Below are positions 8,916 through 16,626 of a DNA stretch of 64,000 nucleotides, piece after piece. Numbering within the stretch: position 1 is the stretch's first letter; every line of letters begins with the position of its first letter. Both the position numbers and the translations under genes were made by a program. The stretch is from G965230065 sp965230065. GTDB taxonomy: Bacteria > Bacteroidota > Bacteroidia > Cytophagales > Cyclobacteriaceae. The DNA lies in assembly GCA_965230065.1 (NCBI GenBank), contig OZ245942.1, positions 620,001-684,000 on the forward strand, in the 5' to 3' direction. The notes below the pieces were generated by a model that saw only the letters and a program-made list of their open reading frames with translations, was not told the origin of the DNA and did not search any database.

Positions 8916-9236
8916 ATGGAGTTAAGAAGAAACGTATTTCAAGCCATAGCCGACCCCACGCGCAGGGCGATCATCACTTTAGTTGCCCTTCAGGCCATGA
9001 CACCCGGGGCAATCGCGGGAAACTTTGATTCATCCAGACAAACCATTTCAAGGCACATTCAAATCCTCACCGAGTGTGAACTGCTCAAACAGGAGCAAAA
9101 CGGAAGGAAAATTTTCTATCATTTAAATCCCAAAAAGCTAAAAGAAATTGCGGACTTTATTGAACCATTCCGAAAATTGTGGGATGAGCGATTTAATAAA
9201 CTGGAAGCAGTAATGAAAAATTACAAACCTGCCTGA
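8916..9236 (+). CDS. ArsR-family winged-helix regulator
   Basis: A 106-residue winged-helix repressor. The recognition region is FDSSRQTISRHIQILTECEL and the wing contains GRKIFYHLNP. The opening QAIADPTRRAIITLVALQAM is typical of the ArsR subgroup paired with SRPBCC (AHSA1) proteins. It lacks metal-binding cysteine clusters, so it is probably not a metal sensor. It is followed 29 bases later by an SRPBCC gene. The stop codon lies inside a short CCTGCC palindrome. Confidence 0.9.
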   Translation: MELRRNVFQAIADPTRRAIITLVALQAMTPGAIAGNFDSSRQTISRHIQILTECELLKQEQNGRKIFYHLNPKKLKEIADFIEPFRKLWDERFNKLEAVMKNYKPA

Positions 9237-9247
9237 CGGTAGGCAGG
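9228..9247. repeat. CCTGCC/GGCAGG palindrome overlapping the ArsR stop codon
   Basis: CCTGCCT (9228-9234) and AGGCAGG (9241-9247) form a perfect 7-base inverted repeat around GACGGT. The last two sense codons and the TGA stop of the regulator gene are part of the element. A second copy lies inside the start of the DoxX gene 570 bases downstream. Confidence 0.65.
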
Positions 9248-9265
9248 CCAGATAAATACTAGCAT

Positions 9266-9730
9266 ATGGAGCTAAAAACAAAAATTAATTTTGAAAATGG
9301 AAAACAGGAATTGCTGATAACCAGGAAGTTTGATTTACCATTGAAATTACTTTTCAAAGCGCATGTAGATGCCAAAATTGTGGAACAATGGATGGGCACG
9401 AAAGTGCTGAAACTAGAAAATAAAAAGCACGGCAGTTACCAATTTGAAACCACCGATCCTCAGGGAAACAAACATGGTTTCAACGGGACAATCCATGAGT
9501 TTGTTCCAAATGAAAAAATCACGCGCACCTTTGAGATGGAAGATACACCTTTCCCAGTTCAGCTTGAATTCCTAGAGTTCAAAAAACTTACTGAGAACAC
9601 CAGCCAACTCAACATCCATATAGTTTATAAATCTGTTGGAGACAGGGACCAAATGCTGAAGCTGCCCTTTGCCCAGGGTATCAATATGGCACACAACCGC
9701 TTACAGGAAATTGTAAGCAAATATAAATGA
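9266..9730 (+). CDS. SRPBCC (AHSA1-type) ligand-binding domain protein
   Basis: A 154-residue START-like helix-grip protein. It opens with ITRKFDLPLKLLFKAHVDAK and WMGTKVLKLE, the usual AHSA1 pattern, and ends with a long C-terminal helix (GINMAHNRLQEIVSKY). Such proteins bind hydrophobic ligands or stress signals and are commonly encoded beside an ArsR regulator, as here. No catalytic residues are evident. It is probably in one transcription unit with the regulator and the following DoxX and DUF1801 genes. Confidence 0.85.
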   Translation: MELKTKINFENGKQELLITRKFDLPLKLLFKAHVDAKIVEQWMGTKVLKLENKKHGSYQFETTDPQGNKHGFNGTIHEFVPNEKITRTFEMEDTPFPVQLEFLEFKKLTENTSQLNIHIVYKSVGDRDQMLKLPFAQGINMAHNRLQEIVSKYK

Positions 9731-9734
9731 ACCT

Positions 9735-9781
9735 GCCACGAAGGCACAAAGGCACGAAGAATAGCACTGTGCCTTCGCGGC
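9735..9781. repeat. Dispersed inverted repeat (GCCACGAAGGCAC type)
   Basis: GCCACGAAGGCAC (9735-9747) faces GTGCCTTCGCGGC (9769-9781) with 12 of 13 pairs. The motif class (accgcgaaggcacaaag) is familiar from many Bacteroidota intergenic regions; that is recalled, not computed. It separates the SRPBCC and DoxX genes and could form a stable RNA hairpin. Confidence 0.6.
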
Positions 9782-9797
9782 ATAAAACATATCTATT

Positions 9798-10205
9798 ATG
9801 AAAAGAAGAAACCCGCCTGCCGGACGGGCAGGCAAAATCATCTATTGGATCACCACCGGCTTCCTTGCATTTGGAATGTTGGCAGGAGGTGTACAGCAAC
9901 TCCTTCAAACAGGAGGTTACGTTGATATAGTGGCAGATCAATTAGGTTATCCGATCTACTTATTGTCTATTCTGGGGTTTTGGAAAATTTTGGGAGTTGT
10001 TGCCATCTTAATTCCAAAATTCCCCTTAGTGAAGGAATGGGCTTACGCAGGCTTTTTCTTTGCCATGTCAGGAGCGGCAGCTTCGCATATTGCAATGGGC
10101 CAACCGTTGGGCGAAGCAATTCCTTCATTGATCCTGTTGTTAATGACCGTGGCTTCGTGGTATTTCAGGCCTGCGGATAGAAAAATTATTTTACTTAACC
10201 ATTAA
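9798..10205 (+). CDS. DoxX-like membrane protein
   Basis: A 135-residue protein with four predicted transmembrane helices. Signature parts are IIYWITTGFLAFGMLAGG, the glycine-rich start of helix 1, and YPIYLLSILGFWKILGVVAI followed by EWAYAGFFFAMSGAAASH. DoxX-family proteins are small quinone- or redox-linked inner-membrane proteins of poorly known function. The N-terminal residues PPAGRAG are encoded by a palindromic repeat (9815-9833), so this segment may be an insertion. A later start cannot be excluded. Confidence 0.85.
   Translation: MKRRNPPAGRAGKIIYWITTGFLAFGMLAGGVQQLLQTGGYVDIVADQLGYPIYLLSILGFWKILGVVAILIPKFPLVKEWAYAGFFFAMSGAAASHIAMGQPLGEAIPSLILLLMTVASWYFRPADRKIILLNH
9815..9833. repeat. 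GCCTGCC/GGCAGGC palindrome inside the DoxX start
   Basis: GCCTGCC (9815-9821) and GGCAGGC (9827-9833) form a perfect 7-base hairpin with a 5-base loop. It is in frame within codons 6-12 of the DoxX gene. The sequence resembles the copy at 9228-9247, so a mobile short repeat seems to have entered coding sequence. Confidence 0.65.
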
Positions 10206-10219
10206 AATGAAACTTTAAA

Positions 10220-10576
10220 ATGTCAATGCCAAAAGACGTTGATGCTTATATTGCCAACTCAGACATAAAAGCCCGTCCGGTAATGGAAGAACTTCGGAAA
10301 ATAATAAAATCAACTGTTTCAGATGCAGAAGAAGGAATCAGTTGGAACGTACCGATCTACCATTATCACGGTATTCTTGCTGGATTTTCCGTAGCTAAGC
10401 ACCACGTTAGCTTTGGTGCAGACGCACTTCAAAGTGAAGACCGCAGATTGCTTGAGGAAAAAGGTTACAAAACCGGAAAAAAAACCATACAAATCAGGTT
10501 TGTCCAAAAAGTGCCGGCCGAAGTGATAAAGAAAGTACTTAAAGCCCAAGCAGAAATAAATGAAATTAGAAATTAA
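10220..10576 (+). CDS. DUF1801 (YdhG-like) protein
   Basis: A 118-residue protein of the DUF1801 family, related to the fold of frataxin-like iron chaperones such as Fra/YdhG of Bacillus. The pattern is DVDAYIANSDIKARPVMEEL, then ISWNVPIYHYHGILAGFSVAKHHVSF and a C-terminal helix KKVLKAQAEINEI. It is cytoplasmic. The stop codon overlaps the start of the next DUF1801-type gene by one base, so the two are coupled. The function is not established in this context. Confidence 0.85.
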   Translation: MSMPKDVDAYIANSDIKARPVMEELRKIIKSTVSDAEEGISWNVPIYHYHGILAGFSVAKHHVSFGADALQSEDRRLLEEKGYKTGKKTIQIRFVQKVPAEVIKKVLKAQAEINEIRN

Positions 10577-11163
10577 TGGACAATATGAACCCAAAAGTAG
10601 ACTGGTTTTTCAATAAAGCTGGAAAGTGGCAGGCAGCATATGAGAAATTAAGAACGATTGTGCTTGACTGCGGACTGACCGAAGAATTGAAATGGGGCGT
10701 CCCCTGTTACACCTTCGGAAAAAATAATATTGTATTAATACATGGATTCAAAGCATACTGCGCCCTTCTGTTTCACAAGGGTGTCTTGTTGCAGGATGAC
10801 GAAGGTATTCTGGTGCAACAAACGGAAAATGTGCAGTCGGCCCGACAGATACGGTTCACCAGCATTCAGGAAATAACTGAGATGGCACCCACCATCAAAG
10901 CCTATATTTATGAAGCCATTGAAGTGGAAAAGGCCGATTTGAAGGTGGAGCTTAAAAAGACTTCAGCATTTACAATACCGGAAGAATTTCAAAAGAAGTT
11001 AGACGAAAACCCAGCCTTGAAAACTGCATTTGAGACACTGACACCAGGACGGCAAAGAGGATATCTTCTGTATTTTTCCAGTGCCAAACAGGCCAAAACC
11101 CGGGAAGCCAGGGTTAAAAAATACATGCAGCATATTCTTGATGGAAAAGGATTGAAAGATTAG
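10576..11163 (+). CDS. YdeI/DUF1801 family protein with OmdA-like tail
   Basis: A 195-residue paralogous DUF1801 protein. The N-terminal ~120 residues carry WQAAYEKLRTIVLDCGLTEE and LKWGVPCYTFGKNNIVLIHG. The C-terminal ~70 residues (IPEEFQKKLDENPALKTAFE, LTPGRQRGYLLYFSSAKQAKT) match the bacteriocin-protection YdeI/OmdA motif. This composition is the YdeI type, linked in other bacteria to stress and antimicrobial-peptide tolerance. It overlaps the previous gene by one base and closes the ArsR-led cluster. Confidence 0.88.
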   Translation: MDNMNPKVDWFFNKAGKWQAAYEKLRTIVLDCGLTEELKWGVPCYTFGKNNIVLIHGFKAYCALLFHKGVLLQDDEGILVQQTENVQSARQIRFTSIQEITEMAPTIKAYIYEAIEVEKADLKVELKKTSAFTIPEEFQKKLDENPALKTAFETLTPGRQRGYLLYFSSAKQAKTREARVKKYMQHILDGKGLKD

Positions 11164-11309
11164 TACCACACCCTCCATAACCCATTCACAGGCAAATACC
11201 GTAAGATCAAAGAAAGATAACCGGCACAAACATGCAACCCTGATTTATCTTGAAGTTAAATATCGACAACGGACTAAAAAATGGGATCCCAGAAGTCGTT
11301 CACCGAATT

Positions 11310-11855
11310 ATGAAAAAAAGAAATAAAAAGGCATTACGACAAGATATTCTTAATAGCGTTTTTAAACTTACATATGATCGGCTCACTAAACAGTCAGAGT
11401 CGTTGAAGTTTTATATTGAACGTTGGCATGGTTCAAACGGAGGGATAGAAGGGTGGTTTAAAGTTGAACTTGTTGCTGCTATTCCCAGTGATGTTATAAA
11501 AATCACAACTGGTTCTGCCACGCGAGGTAAGTCAACGGGGAAAAGATATCCTGACCTGCAATTTAAAAAAAAGGGCTTTGAGCCAATTGATGTAGAGCTC
11601 AAAGCCTCAACAAACTGGAGTCTAGCTCACGGTAAATCGCTCCAACATTATGATGGATGGGTACTTTTCTTTCTGTGCGGAGTTCCATCCAATTCTCTCG
11701 ATGATAAACGCCAAGTTCTCGCAGAAAAGAGATATCCTTTCAAGGTAGACTATGTATGTGAGGCTGTGAAATGCACCGACAATAAATCAATCGATTTTCT
11801 ATTTGGGTTTCTGGATATTGGTGGAAGTAAGCACGGGATAACACATAACATATAA
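11310..11855 (+). CDS. Putative PD-(D/E)XK-type nuclease, no partner methylase
   Basis: An 181-residue protein from the ATG at 11310; a TTG at 11250 would add 20 residues. The core VELVAA, YPDLQF, IDVELKAS reads as E53, D82, E96-x-K98 with an intervening GKRYP, the order of a PD-(D/E)XK nuclease active site. The C-terminus contains FLFGFLDIGGSK. It is A+T-rich with no operon partner and no methyltransferase gene nearby, so it does not look like a standard restriction system. A non-enzymatic nuclease fold is also possible. Nuclease assignment is inference from motif spacing. Confidence 0.5.
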   Translation: MKKRNKKALRQDILNSVFKLTYDRLTKQSESLKFYIERWHGSNGGIEGWFKVELVAAIPSDVIKITTGSATRGKSTGKRYPDLQFKKKGFEPIDVELKASTNWSLAHGKSLQHYDGWVLFFLCGVPSNSLDDKRQVLAEKRYPFKVDYVCEAVKCTDNKSIDFLFGFLDIGGSKHGITHNI

Positions 11856-11993
11856 GGCGGACAGTGGTAACTGCAAACTTAGTTCTATATTTTAGCGTTT
11901 ATCTCCGTGGGCAAGAAAGTGACCCTGCTACATTTGACTAAATAGAAAGTCCATCTCTAAAAAGGAAAACTTCGTATCTTCACAAAAAAGAAT

Positions 11994-12227
11994 ATGGAAT
12001 ATATCACAGATAGAATCACAATAGACCCTGATCTTTGTAATGGTAAGCCAACAATCAGAGGCAAAAGGATTACGGTGCAAACTGTTATAGAATTTTTAAG
12101 TGCTGGAGACAGTAAAAAAGAAATTTTAGCAGCATACCCTTCATTAGAACCTGAAGATATTGATGCTTGTTTAAAATTTGCTTCCAAGCTCATGGAAAAT
12201 CATTATGATATTCGTCCTACGGCATGA
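11994..12227 (+). CDS. DUF433 antitoxin-like DNA-binding protein
   Basis: A 77-residue DUF433 protein. The family pattern is clear: ITIDPDLCNGKPTIRGKRIT followed by AAYPSLEPEDIDACLKFA, a small helix-turn-helix fold. DUF433 proteins are regularly encoded just before DUF5615 PIN-like toxins and are treated as antitoxins. The stop overlaps the next start (ATGA), which favours balanced translation of the pair. A possible -7 element (TATCTTCA) lies about 20 bases upstream of the ATG. Confidence 0.88.
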   Translation: MEYITDRITIDPDLCNGKPTIRGKRITVQTVIEFLSAGDSKKEILAAYPSLEPEDIDACLKFASKLMENHYDIRPTA

Positions 12228-12577
12228 CGGCTCGCGCAAGAGAGTTTTTAGTAGATGTGAACCTTCCTTACAAATTCAAACTTTGGCATGATAAGCGTTT
12301 TCAGCATGTAAGGGAGATAGATGATGAATGGAGTGACAGCCAAATCTGGCAATATGCTAAAGAAAGAGATTTGACGATCATTACTAAAGATACTGATTTT
12401 TCTAATCGCATTATTACAGCAGAACCACCTCCAAAAGTGATTCATTTGCAGATAGGTAATATGAAACTGTCAGAATTTTGGCAGTTCATGATTACAAACT
12501 GGGAAGAGATCATGAAAATGAGTACAAATCACAAACTGGTAGAAGTTCACAGGGACAGAATAACAGGAATAGATTGA
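12224..12577 (+). CDS. DUF5615 PIN-like toxin
   Basis: A 117-residue PIN-like protein. LVDVNLPYKF supplies the first acidic residue, SDSQIWQYAKERDLTIITKDTDF supplies the following acidic residues and the typical TKDTDF motif, and PPKVIHLQIGNM is the family strand. PIN-like proteins are Mg2+-dependent ribonucleases in VapC-type systems. It overlaps the DUF433 gene by 4 bases. The last ~30 residues are regular; nothing is truncated, so the toxin should be active unless bound by its partner. Confidence 0.87.
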   Translation: MTARAREFLVDVNLPYKFKLWHDKRFQHVREIDDEWSDSQIWQYAKERDLTIITKDTDFSNRIITAEPPPKVIHLQIGNMKLSEFWQFMITNWEEIMKMSTNHKLVEVHRDRITGID

Positions 12578-12670
12578 TAAGTAAAACCTATGCCCAACCA
12601 CATGCACCACCCATACTTTTCTGCTTGTTCCACTAAAAGGAATAATGTATCAGATATCCAGTGCTCTGTA

Positions 12671-13930
12671 ATGAGCCACTTACTCACTAATGCCGTTATA
12701 GCAGTTTGTTTTACTTTTTGCTATTTATGGCCAACCACCACCCTGGCACAAACGCCTGCCTTTGATTTGCAAATTGAGCAATTAACTTCCGGCACAAAAC
12801 ATCATTTTTTCGGGTACATCGGCCAGTGCCAAACCATACCCTGGAATGCCACCGGACAATATATACTGGGCCTTGAAATTGAGGCCATCGATCGCATGCC
12901 TGAACCCGGAGAGGCTGCCACCATTATCCTCATTGATACACATGACAACAACAGGATACTACGAATAGATCAAACGCATGCCTGGAATCCGCAGCAGGGC
13001 ACCATGTTTTACTGGAACCCCCTGGAGCCCGAAACACAGTTCTTTTTTAATGATAAAGACTTGGAAACGGGCGAGGTATTTACAGTGGTTTATGACATAG
13101 CACAGAAAAAGCGGGTACGGGAGTACCGGTACGATGATACGCCCATTGGCAATGGAGGTGTAGCGGCAGATGGTTCGGCCTGGCTTGGTCTGAATTACGG
13201 CCGCCTGGCACGCCTTCGCCTGGTAACAGGTTATCCAGGAGCCCTCGATTGGTCAAAAGAGGAAATAGCCCCGGAAAACGACGGCATGTTCATCGTAGAC
13301 ATCAAAACCGGAGAGAAGCGACTGCTTGTTTCTTACAGTCAGCTTGAAGAGAAGTTAAAGGAACGCGATCCTGATTTGGAGCACAGCGGGCTGTTCATCA
13401 ACCACACCCTTTGGAACCGGGATGGCGACCTTATCTACTTCTTCGTGCGGGCAGGGTACAGCGGGCAGGGTAGCACGCGCATCAATACCCCCTGCTCCAT
13501 TCGTGCAGATGGTACCGGCCTTGTCCTGCACGATCAGCATATCGGCGGACACCCTGAATGGGCTGAAGGCAGCCTGCTGATTGGACGGGAAGGCAACAAG
13601 CAGGTTTTGTATGATGCAGAAAAACAGAAAATAGTCGGTCAACTGGGCAACCCCACCCTATTTCCAGACCCTGAAGGTGACATTGCCCTCTCGCCCGATG
13701 GCAAGTGGTTTGTAAACGGGTACAAGCAAGGCACAGAAAACCTTTATGCGCTCTACCGCCGCAGCGACGGCGCTTTCGTTCGCAGCGAAGGGCTCGACAA
13801 AGGGACATTTAGCGGCAACATCCGCATAGATCCGGCCCCGCGCTGGAACCGGACCAACGATGCCATTCTCGTACCTGGCATTGATAACAACAAAACCCGG
13901 CAGATGTTTGTCATCCGTGTGACTCCATAA
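12671..13930 (+). CDS. Secreted beta-propeller-like protein
   Basis: A 419-residue exported protein when started at the ATG at 12671, which gives a clean signal peptide ending TTTLAQ; the ATG at 12590 would place a polar extension before it. The body has repeated strands with motifs such as DGSAWLGLNYGRLARLRL, MFIVDIKTGEKRLLVSYSQ and LSPDGKWFVNGY, typical of a WD40/oligogalacturonide-lyase-like propeller. The product may bind or cleave a polysaccharide, but no catalytic residues are proven. It directly precedes a LamG protein gene. Confidence 0.7.
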   Translation: MSHLLTNAVIAVCFTFCYLWPTTTLAQTPAFDLQIEQLTSGTKHHFFGYIGQCQTIPWNATGQYILGLEIEAIDRMPEPGEAATIILIDTHDNNRILRIDQTHAWNPQQGTMFYWNPLEPETQFFFNDKDLETGEVFTVVYDIAQKKRVREYRYDDTPIGNGGVAADGSAWLGLNYGRLARLRLVTGYPGALDWSKEEIAPENDGMFIVDIKTGEKRLLVSYSQLEEKLKERDPDLEHSGLFINHTLWNRDGDLIYFFVRAGYSGQGSTRINTPCSIRADGTGLVLHDQHIGGHPEWAEGSLLIGREGNKQVLYDAEKQKIVGQLGNPTLFPDPEGDIALSPDGKWFVNGYKQGTENLYALYRRSDGAFVRSEGLDKGTFSGNIRIDPAPRWNRTNDAILVPGIDNNKTRQMFVIRVTP

Positions 13931-13994
13931 AGTGCAAGAGCCTGCTGGCAAACAACCTGCTGACATTACTGAAACCGAAAGCAAAATTATTATT

Positions 13995-14882
13995 ATGACC
14001 AATAGAACCATTATCAAAACATCCTTAACTCTTTTAATTTTCTTTTTCTATGCACAAACAAGCCTGGGACAAGATCACCCACCGCCCCCCAATCATGAAC
14101 TAATCAACAGCATTCAATCTACAGATGGATTTATCGCATTATGGAAGTTTAACGAACGCCCGGGACAAGCCAGAAAAGCCATAGGAAAGGGCAAATTTCC
14201 ATTAAAAGCAAGTAATGGCAAGATAGAGCGGGTAAAGGAAGGACCTGTTTCAGGGTATTCCATAATGCTGGATGGGTCCAACTTCCTGAGCTTGCCTAAT
14301 ACCATGACAAAGGCACTGAACATTCACGGAGATGGCAAAGAGGTAACCGTAATAGCCTGGGTGAAATGGACGGGCGAGCAAACCGGATTTGTGGGCGGCA
14401 TGTGGAATGAATACCAGGATGGAGGGAAACGGCAATATGGTTTATTTATCTCTTTGCCGCATTATAATGGAAGAGACCAGGTATGCGGTCATATTTCAAA
14501 AACAGGTAAGCCAACACCTCCTTTTCCATACTCTATAGATTATTCGGCCAGTAAGCAAAAAGTTCCGGTCAATGAATGGGCTTGCGTAGCTTTTACCTAT
14601 GACGGACAATACATCAAATCCTATTTAAATGGAAGTTTTCAGCCCCGCAAGCCTGAACTGATCAAACATACGAAAGGATTTGAGGGGTATCCCGATGGCC
14701 TTACACAAAGTAAAAACCCATATCACTTTCCCGATGGCATGGGCAACAATGGCTCTGATTTTACAGTAGGCGCTGTGCTATTGAAAAAAGGGATGGGCAA
14801 TTTCTACAAAGGGCTTATTGGTGGTTTGGCTGTATTTGACAGGGCTTTGCATGAAGATGAAATGAAGATGTTAGCAAAGTGA
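13995..14882 (+). CDS. Secreted LamG/concanavalin-A-like domain protein
   Basis: A 295-residue exported protein from the ATG at 13995, with signal peptide ending TSLGQ. The LamG-like jelly roll spans about residues 40-290: FIALWKFNE at the start, VTVIAWVKW, EWACVAFTYDGQYIKSYLNG and GLIGGLAVFDRALHEDEM at the end. These motifs are typical of carbohydrate-binding laminin-G/ConA-like lectin folds. It is probably partnered with the propeller protein upstream. The gene ends 3 bases before the convergent hydrolase gene. Confidence 0.8.
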   Translation: MTNRTIIKTSLTLLIFFFYAQTSLGQDHPPPPNHELINSIQSTDGFIALWKFNERPGQARKAIGKGKFPLKASNGKIERVKEGPVSGYSIMLDGSNFLSLPNTMTKALNIHGDGKEVTVIAWVKWTGEQTGFVGGMWNEYQDGGKRQYGLFISLPHYNGRDQVCGHISKTGKPTPPFPYSIDYSASKQKVPVNEWACVAFTYDGQYIKSYLNGSFQPRKPELIKHTKGFEGYPDGLTQSKNPYHFPDGMGNNGSDFTVGAVLLKKGMGNFYKGLIGGLAVFDRALHEDEMKMLAK

Positions 14883-14885
14883 GCT

Positions 14886-15680
14886 TTAAGCAGAAGTCAC
14901 CGAACGGATGAACCCCTTCAACCCTTCCAAAGTTTCTACTTCTTTTTCAAACATGCCCATGTGGGCCGTTTCGGGCAGGGCCTGAATGTGAGTTGAACCT
15001 TGGGGTAGCCAAAACTGATCTTTCAAAGTATCAAAAGGCACCGCCTGGTCTTCTTTTCCGGCAATGAACATCACCGGGTACTTTGCTGCTTTGAGCACAT
15101 GGATGGAGTTTTTTCGCCCACGCATGGCTTTGGTTACTTCTATGGCTGTGCTGAGCAGGGTAGCATTGGCAATTCGCATGGCTTTTTCAATCTCCGGTTG
15201 TAGCACTTCCCTGTTTTTCTCATAAAATAGGGAAGGTACAAAGTTTTCTGTAAAGGCAGGCATGCCATTTCGCTCTAAAAAATCAACCGTTTTATCACGC
15301 ATTTTCTTTTTCTCTTCCGTATCGGCCAAAGCTGTGGAATGAAACAGGCACAAGCCTTTTACCAAGTCGGGATATTGCTCGGCAAAAGCCAGGCTCACGT
15401 ATCCGCCAAGGGAATGCCCTACCAAAATGCAGCCTGTTTCCAGTTGCAAGTCCAGCAAAAGGCGATATACTTCATCGGCCATCTTTTCTATAGTAACAGG
15501 TTCTTTCAGCGGTTCATTATCACCAAAGCCGGGCAAATCAGGAGCTATAATATGAGCAATGTCAGCCAAAGGCGGGATAAAATGTTGCCAAATAGCTTTA
15601 CTTTCACAAAAGCCATGAAGCAGTACTACTGGCCATTTTTTTCCAGAAGAGGTAAATGATAGTTTGTGTGTCATATACAT
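14886..15680 (-). CDS. Cytoplasmic alpha/beta-hydrolase
   Basis: A 264-residue alpha/beta-hydrolase without signal. The oxyanion region is VLLHGFCESKAIW; the nucleophile elbow GHSLGG places Ser at about residue 90. The acid is in AGKEDQAVP and the histidine in LPETAHMGMF. It resembles esterase or C-C hydrolase members of the family; substrate unknown. It is divergent from cas6, with a perfect inverted repeat (15734-15753) midway between the two starts. Confidence 0.85.
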   Translation of the reverse strand: MYMTHKLSFTSSGKKWPVVLLHGFCESKAIWQHFIPPLADIAHIIAPDLPGFGDNEPLKEPVTIEKMADEVYRLLLDLQLETGCILVGHSLGGYVSLAFAEQYPDLVKGLCLFHSTALADTEEKKKMRDKTVDFLERNGMPAFTENFVPSLFYEKNREVLQPEIEKAMRIANATLLSTAIEVTKAMRGRKNSIHVLKAAKYPVMFIAGKEDQAVPFDTLKDQFWLPQGSTHIQALPETAHMGMFEKEVETLEGLKGFIRSVTSA

Positions 15681-15733
15681 ATACGTCTAAAAAATGAGCA
15701 TGAAAGGTTAAAATAATAAAGCTTTTACACATT

Positions 15734-15753
15734 GACAATTGACACAAATTGTC
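15734..15753. promoter_or_regulatory. Inverted repeat between divergent hydrolase and cas6
   Basis: GACAATT (15734-15740) and AATTGTC (15747-15753) form a perfect 7-base inverted repeat with a 6-base spacer. It lies about 50 bases from each gene start, the position expected of a shared operator. No matching regulator is visible nearby. Confidence 0.45.
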
Positions 15754-15765
15754 GAAGAGGGTAAT

Positions 15766-15773
15766 TACATTTG
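15766..15773 (+). promoter_or_regulatory. Candidate -7 element for cas6
   Basis: TACATTTG matches the Bacteroidota -7 consensus TAnnTTTG and lies 27 bases before the chosen cas6 ATG. No good -33 TTTG is found at 19-base spacing, so evidence is moderate. Confidence 0.4.
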
Positions 15774-15799
15774 GTATATCAATCAAAAGAAGAACTGCT

Positions 15800-16606
15800 A
15801 TGCGATTCAGATTATCACTTGTAATAATAAGCAAAAACAACATCATTCCGGTTAACTATCAGTACCAGCTCACTGCCTGGGTGTATAAATTATTACAAAC
15901 CTCCAACCACCCCATGAAACGGTTTTTGTTTGCTGCCGGAAACGGTCACGAAAGCCATCGCCGCAAGCTGTTTACTTTTTCTAACCTGGATTTTTATCCG
16001 TATAAAAATTACCATCCTGAACAACTGATAGAAATAACAGGGCGCAGGGCCACTTTAGAGCTAAGCTTTTTGATGGACGAAGTAGCAGAAGGTTATATAT
16101 TAGACCTCTTTGATCGTCAGCGCTTTGCCATTGGCAATGGTAGTAATAAAGTAGTATTTGAGATACGGCACATTGCATCACTCACGCCCCCACAGTTTAC
16201 CGAAACCATGCGGTATGCCTGCCAATCGCCTATTATTTTAAGCAGAAAAACAGAAGGGCTTGGCTATCCGCAATACATGAACCCCATCGGAAAAGGGTAC
16301 GATCAGTATTTTAAAAACAGTTTGCTTGCTAAAATTTCGGCATTGCAACTTCAACCAGTACATAAGGAAGAAGTGATGACAGAAGAGATAGATATGCCTA
16401 TTCATTTCCAGTTGCTCAGCCCGGTACGCTCCAGAATTATTAAGCTTTGGGAAAACACCCCCTGGGAAACGAAAGTAAGAGGCTTTTCTTTCAAATTTGA
16501 ACTGACAGCACCTTTAGAAGTACACGAATTGGCTTATTTCGGTGGGTTTGGAGAGAAAAATGCATTGGGCTTTGGCTGCTGTGGTGTTTTAGACCATTCT
16601 TATTAA
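15800..16606 (+). CDS. cas6: Solitary CRISPR endoribonuclease Cas6
   Basis: A 268-residue RAMP-fold protein. The N-terminus MRFRLSLVI, a helix with YQLTAWVYKLL, and HESHRRKLFTFSNL follow the Cas6 pattern. The C-terminal glycine-rich loop GFGEKNALGFGCCG is the hallmark that contacts repeat RNA. His50 and His53 are candidate catalytic bases. Cas6 cuts CRISPR precursor RNA into guides. The start at 15800 gives the normal RAMP beginning; the upstream ATG-like start adds 17 unrelated residues. No CRISPR array or other cas gene lies in the window, so the enzyme is either remote from its locus or an orphan. Confidence 0.85.
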   Translation: MRFRLSLVIISKNNIIPVNYQYQLTAWVYKLLQTSNHPMKRFLFAAGNGHESHRRKLFTFSNLDFYPYKNYHPEQLIEITGRRATLELSFLMDEVAEGYILDLFDRQRFAIGNGSNKVVFEIRHIASLTPPQFTETMRYACQSPIILSRKTEGLGYPQYMNPIGKGYDQYFKNSLLAKISALQLQPVHKEEVMTEEIDMPIHFQLLSPVRSRIIKLWENTPWETKVRGFSFKFELTAPLEVHELAYFGGFGEKNALGFGCCGVLDHSY

Positions 16607-16626
16607 ATTCATAAAAACTAATCTTC

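Noticed and set aside
15680..16620. CRISPR array near cas6
   Set aside because: No regularly spaced direct repeats of 25-40 bases were seen in the flanking non-coding sequence.
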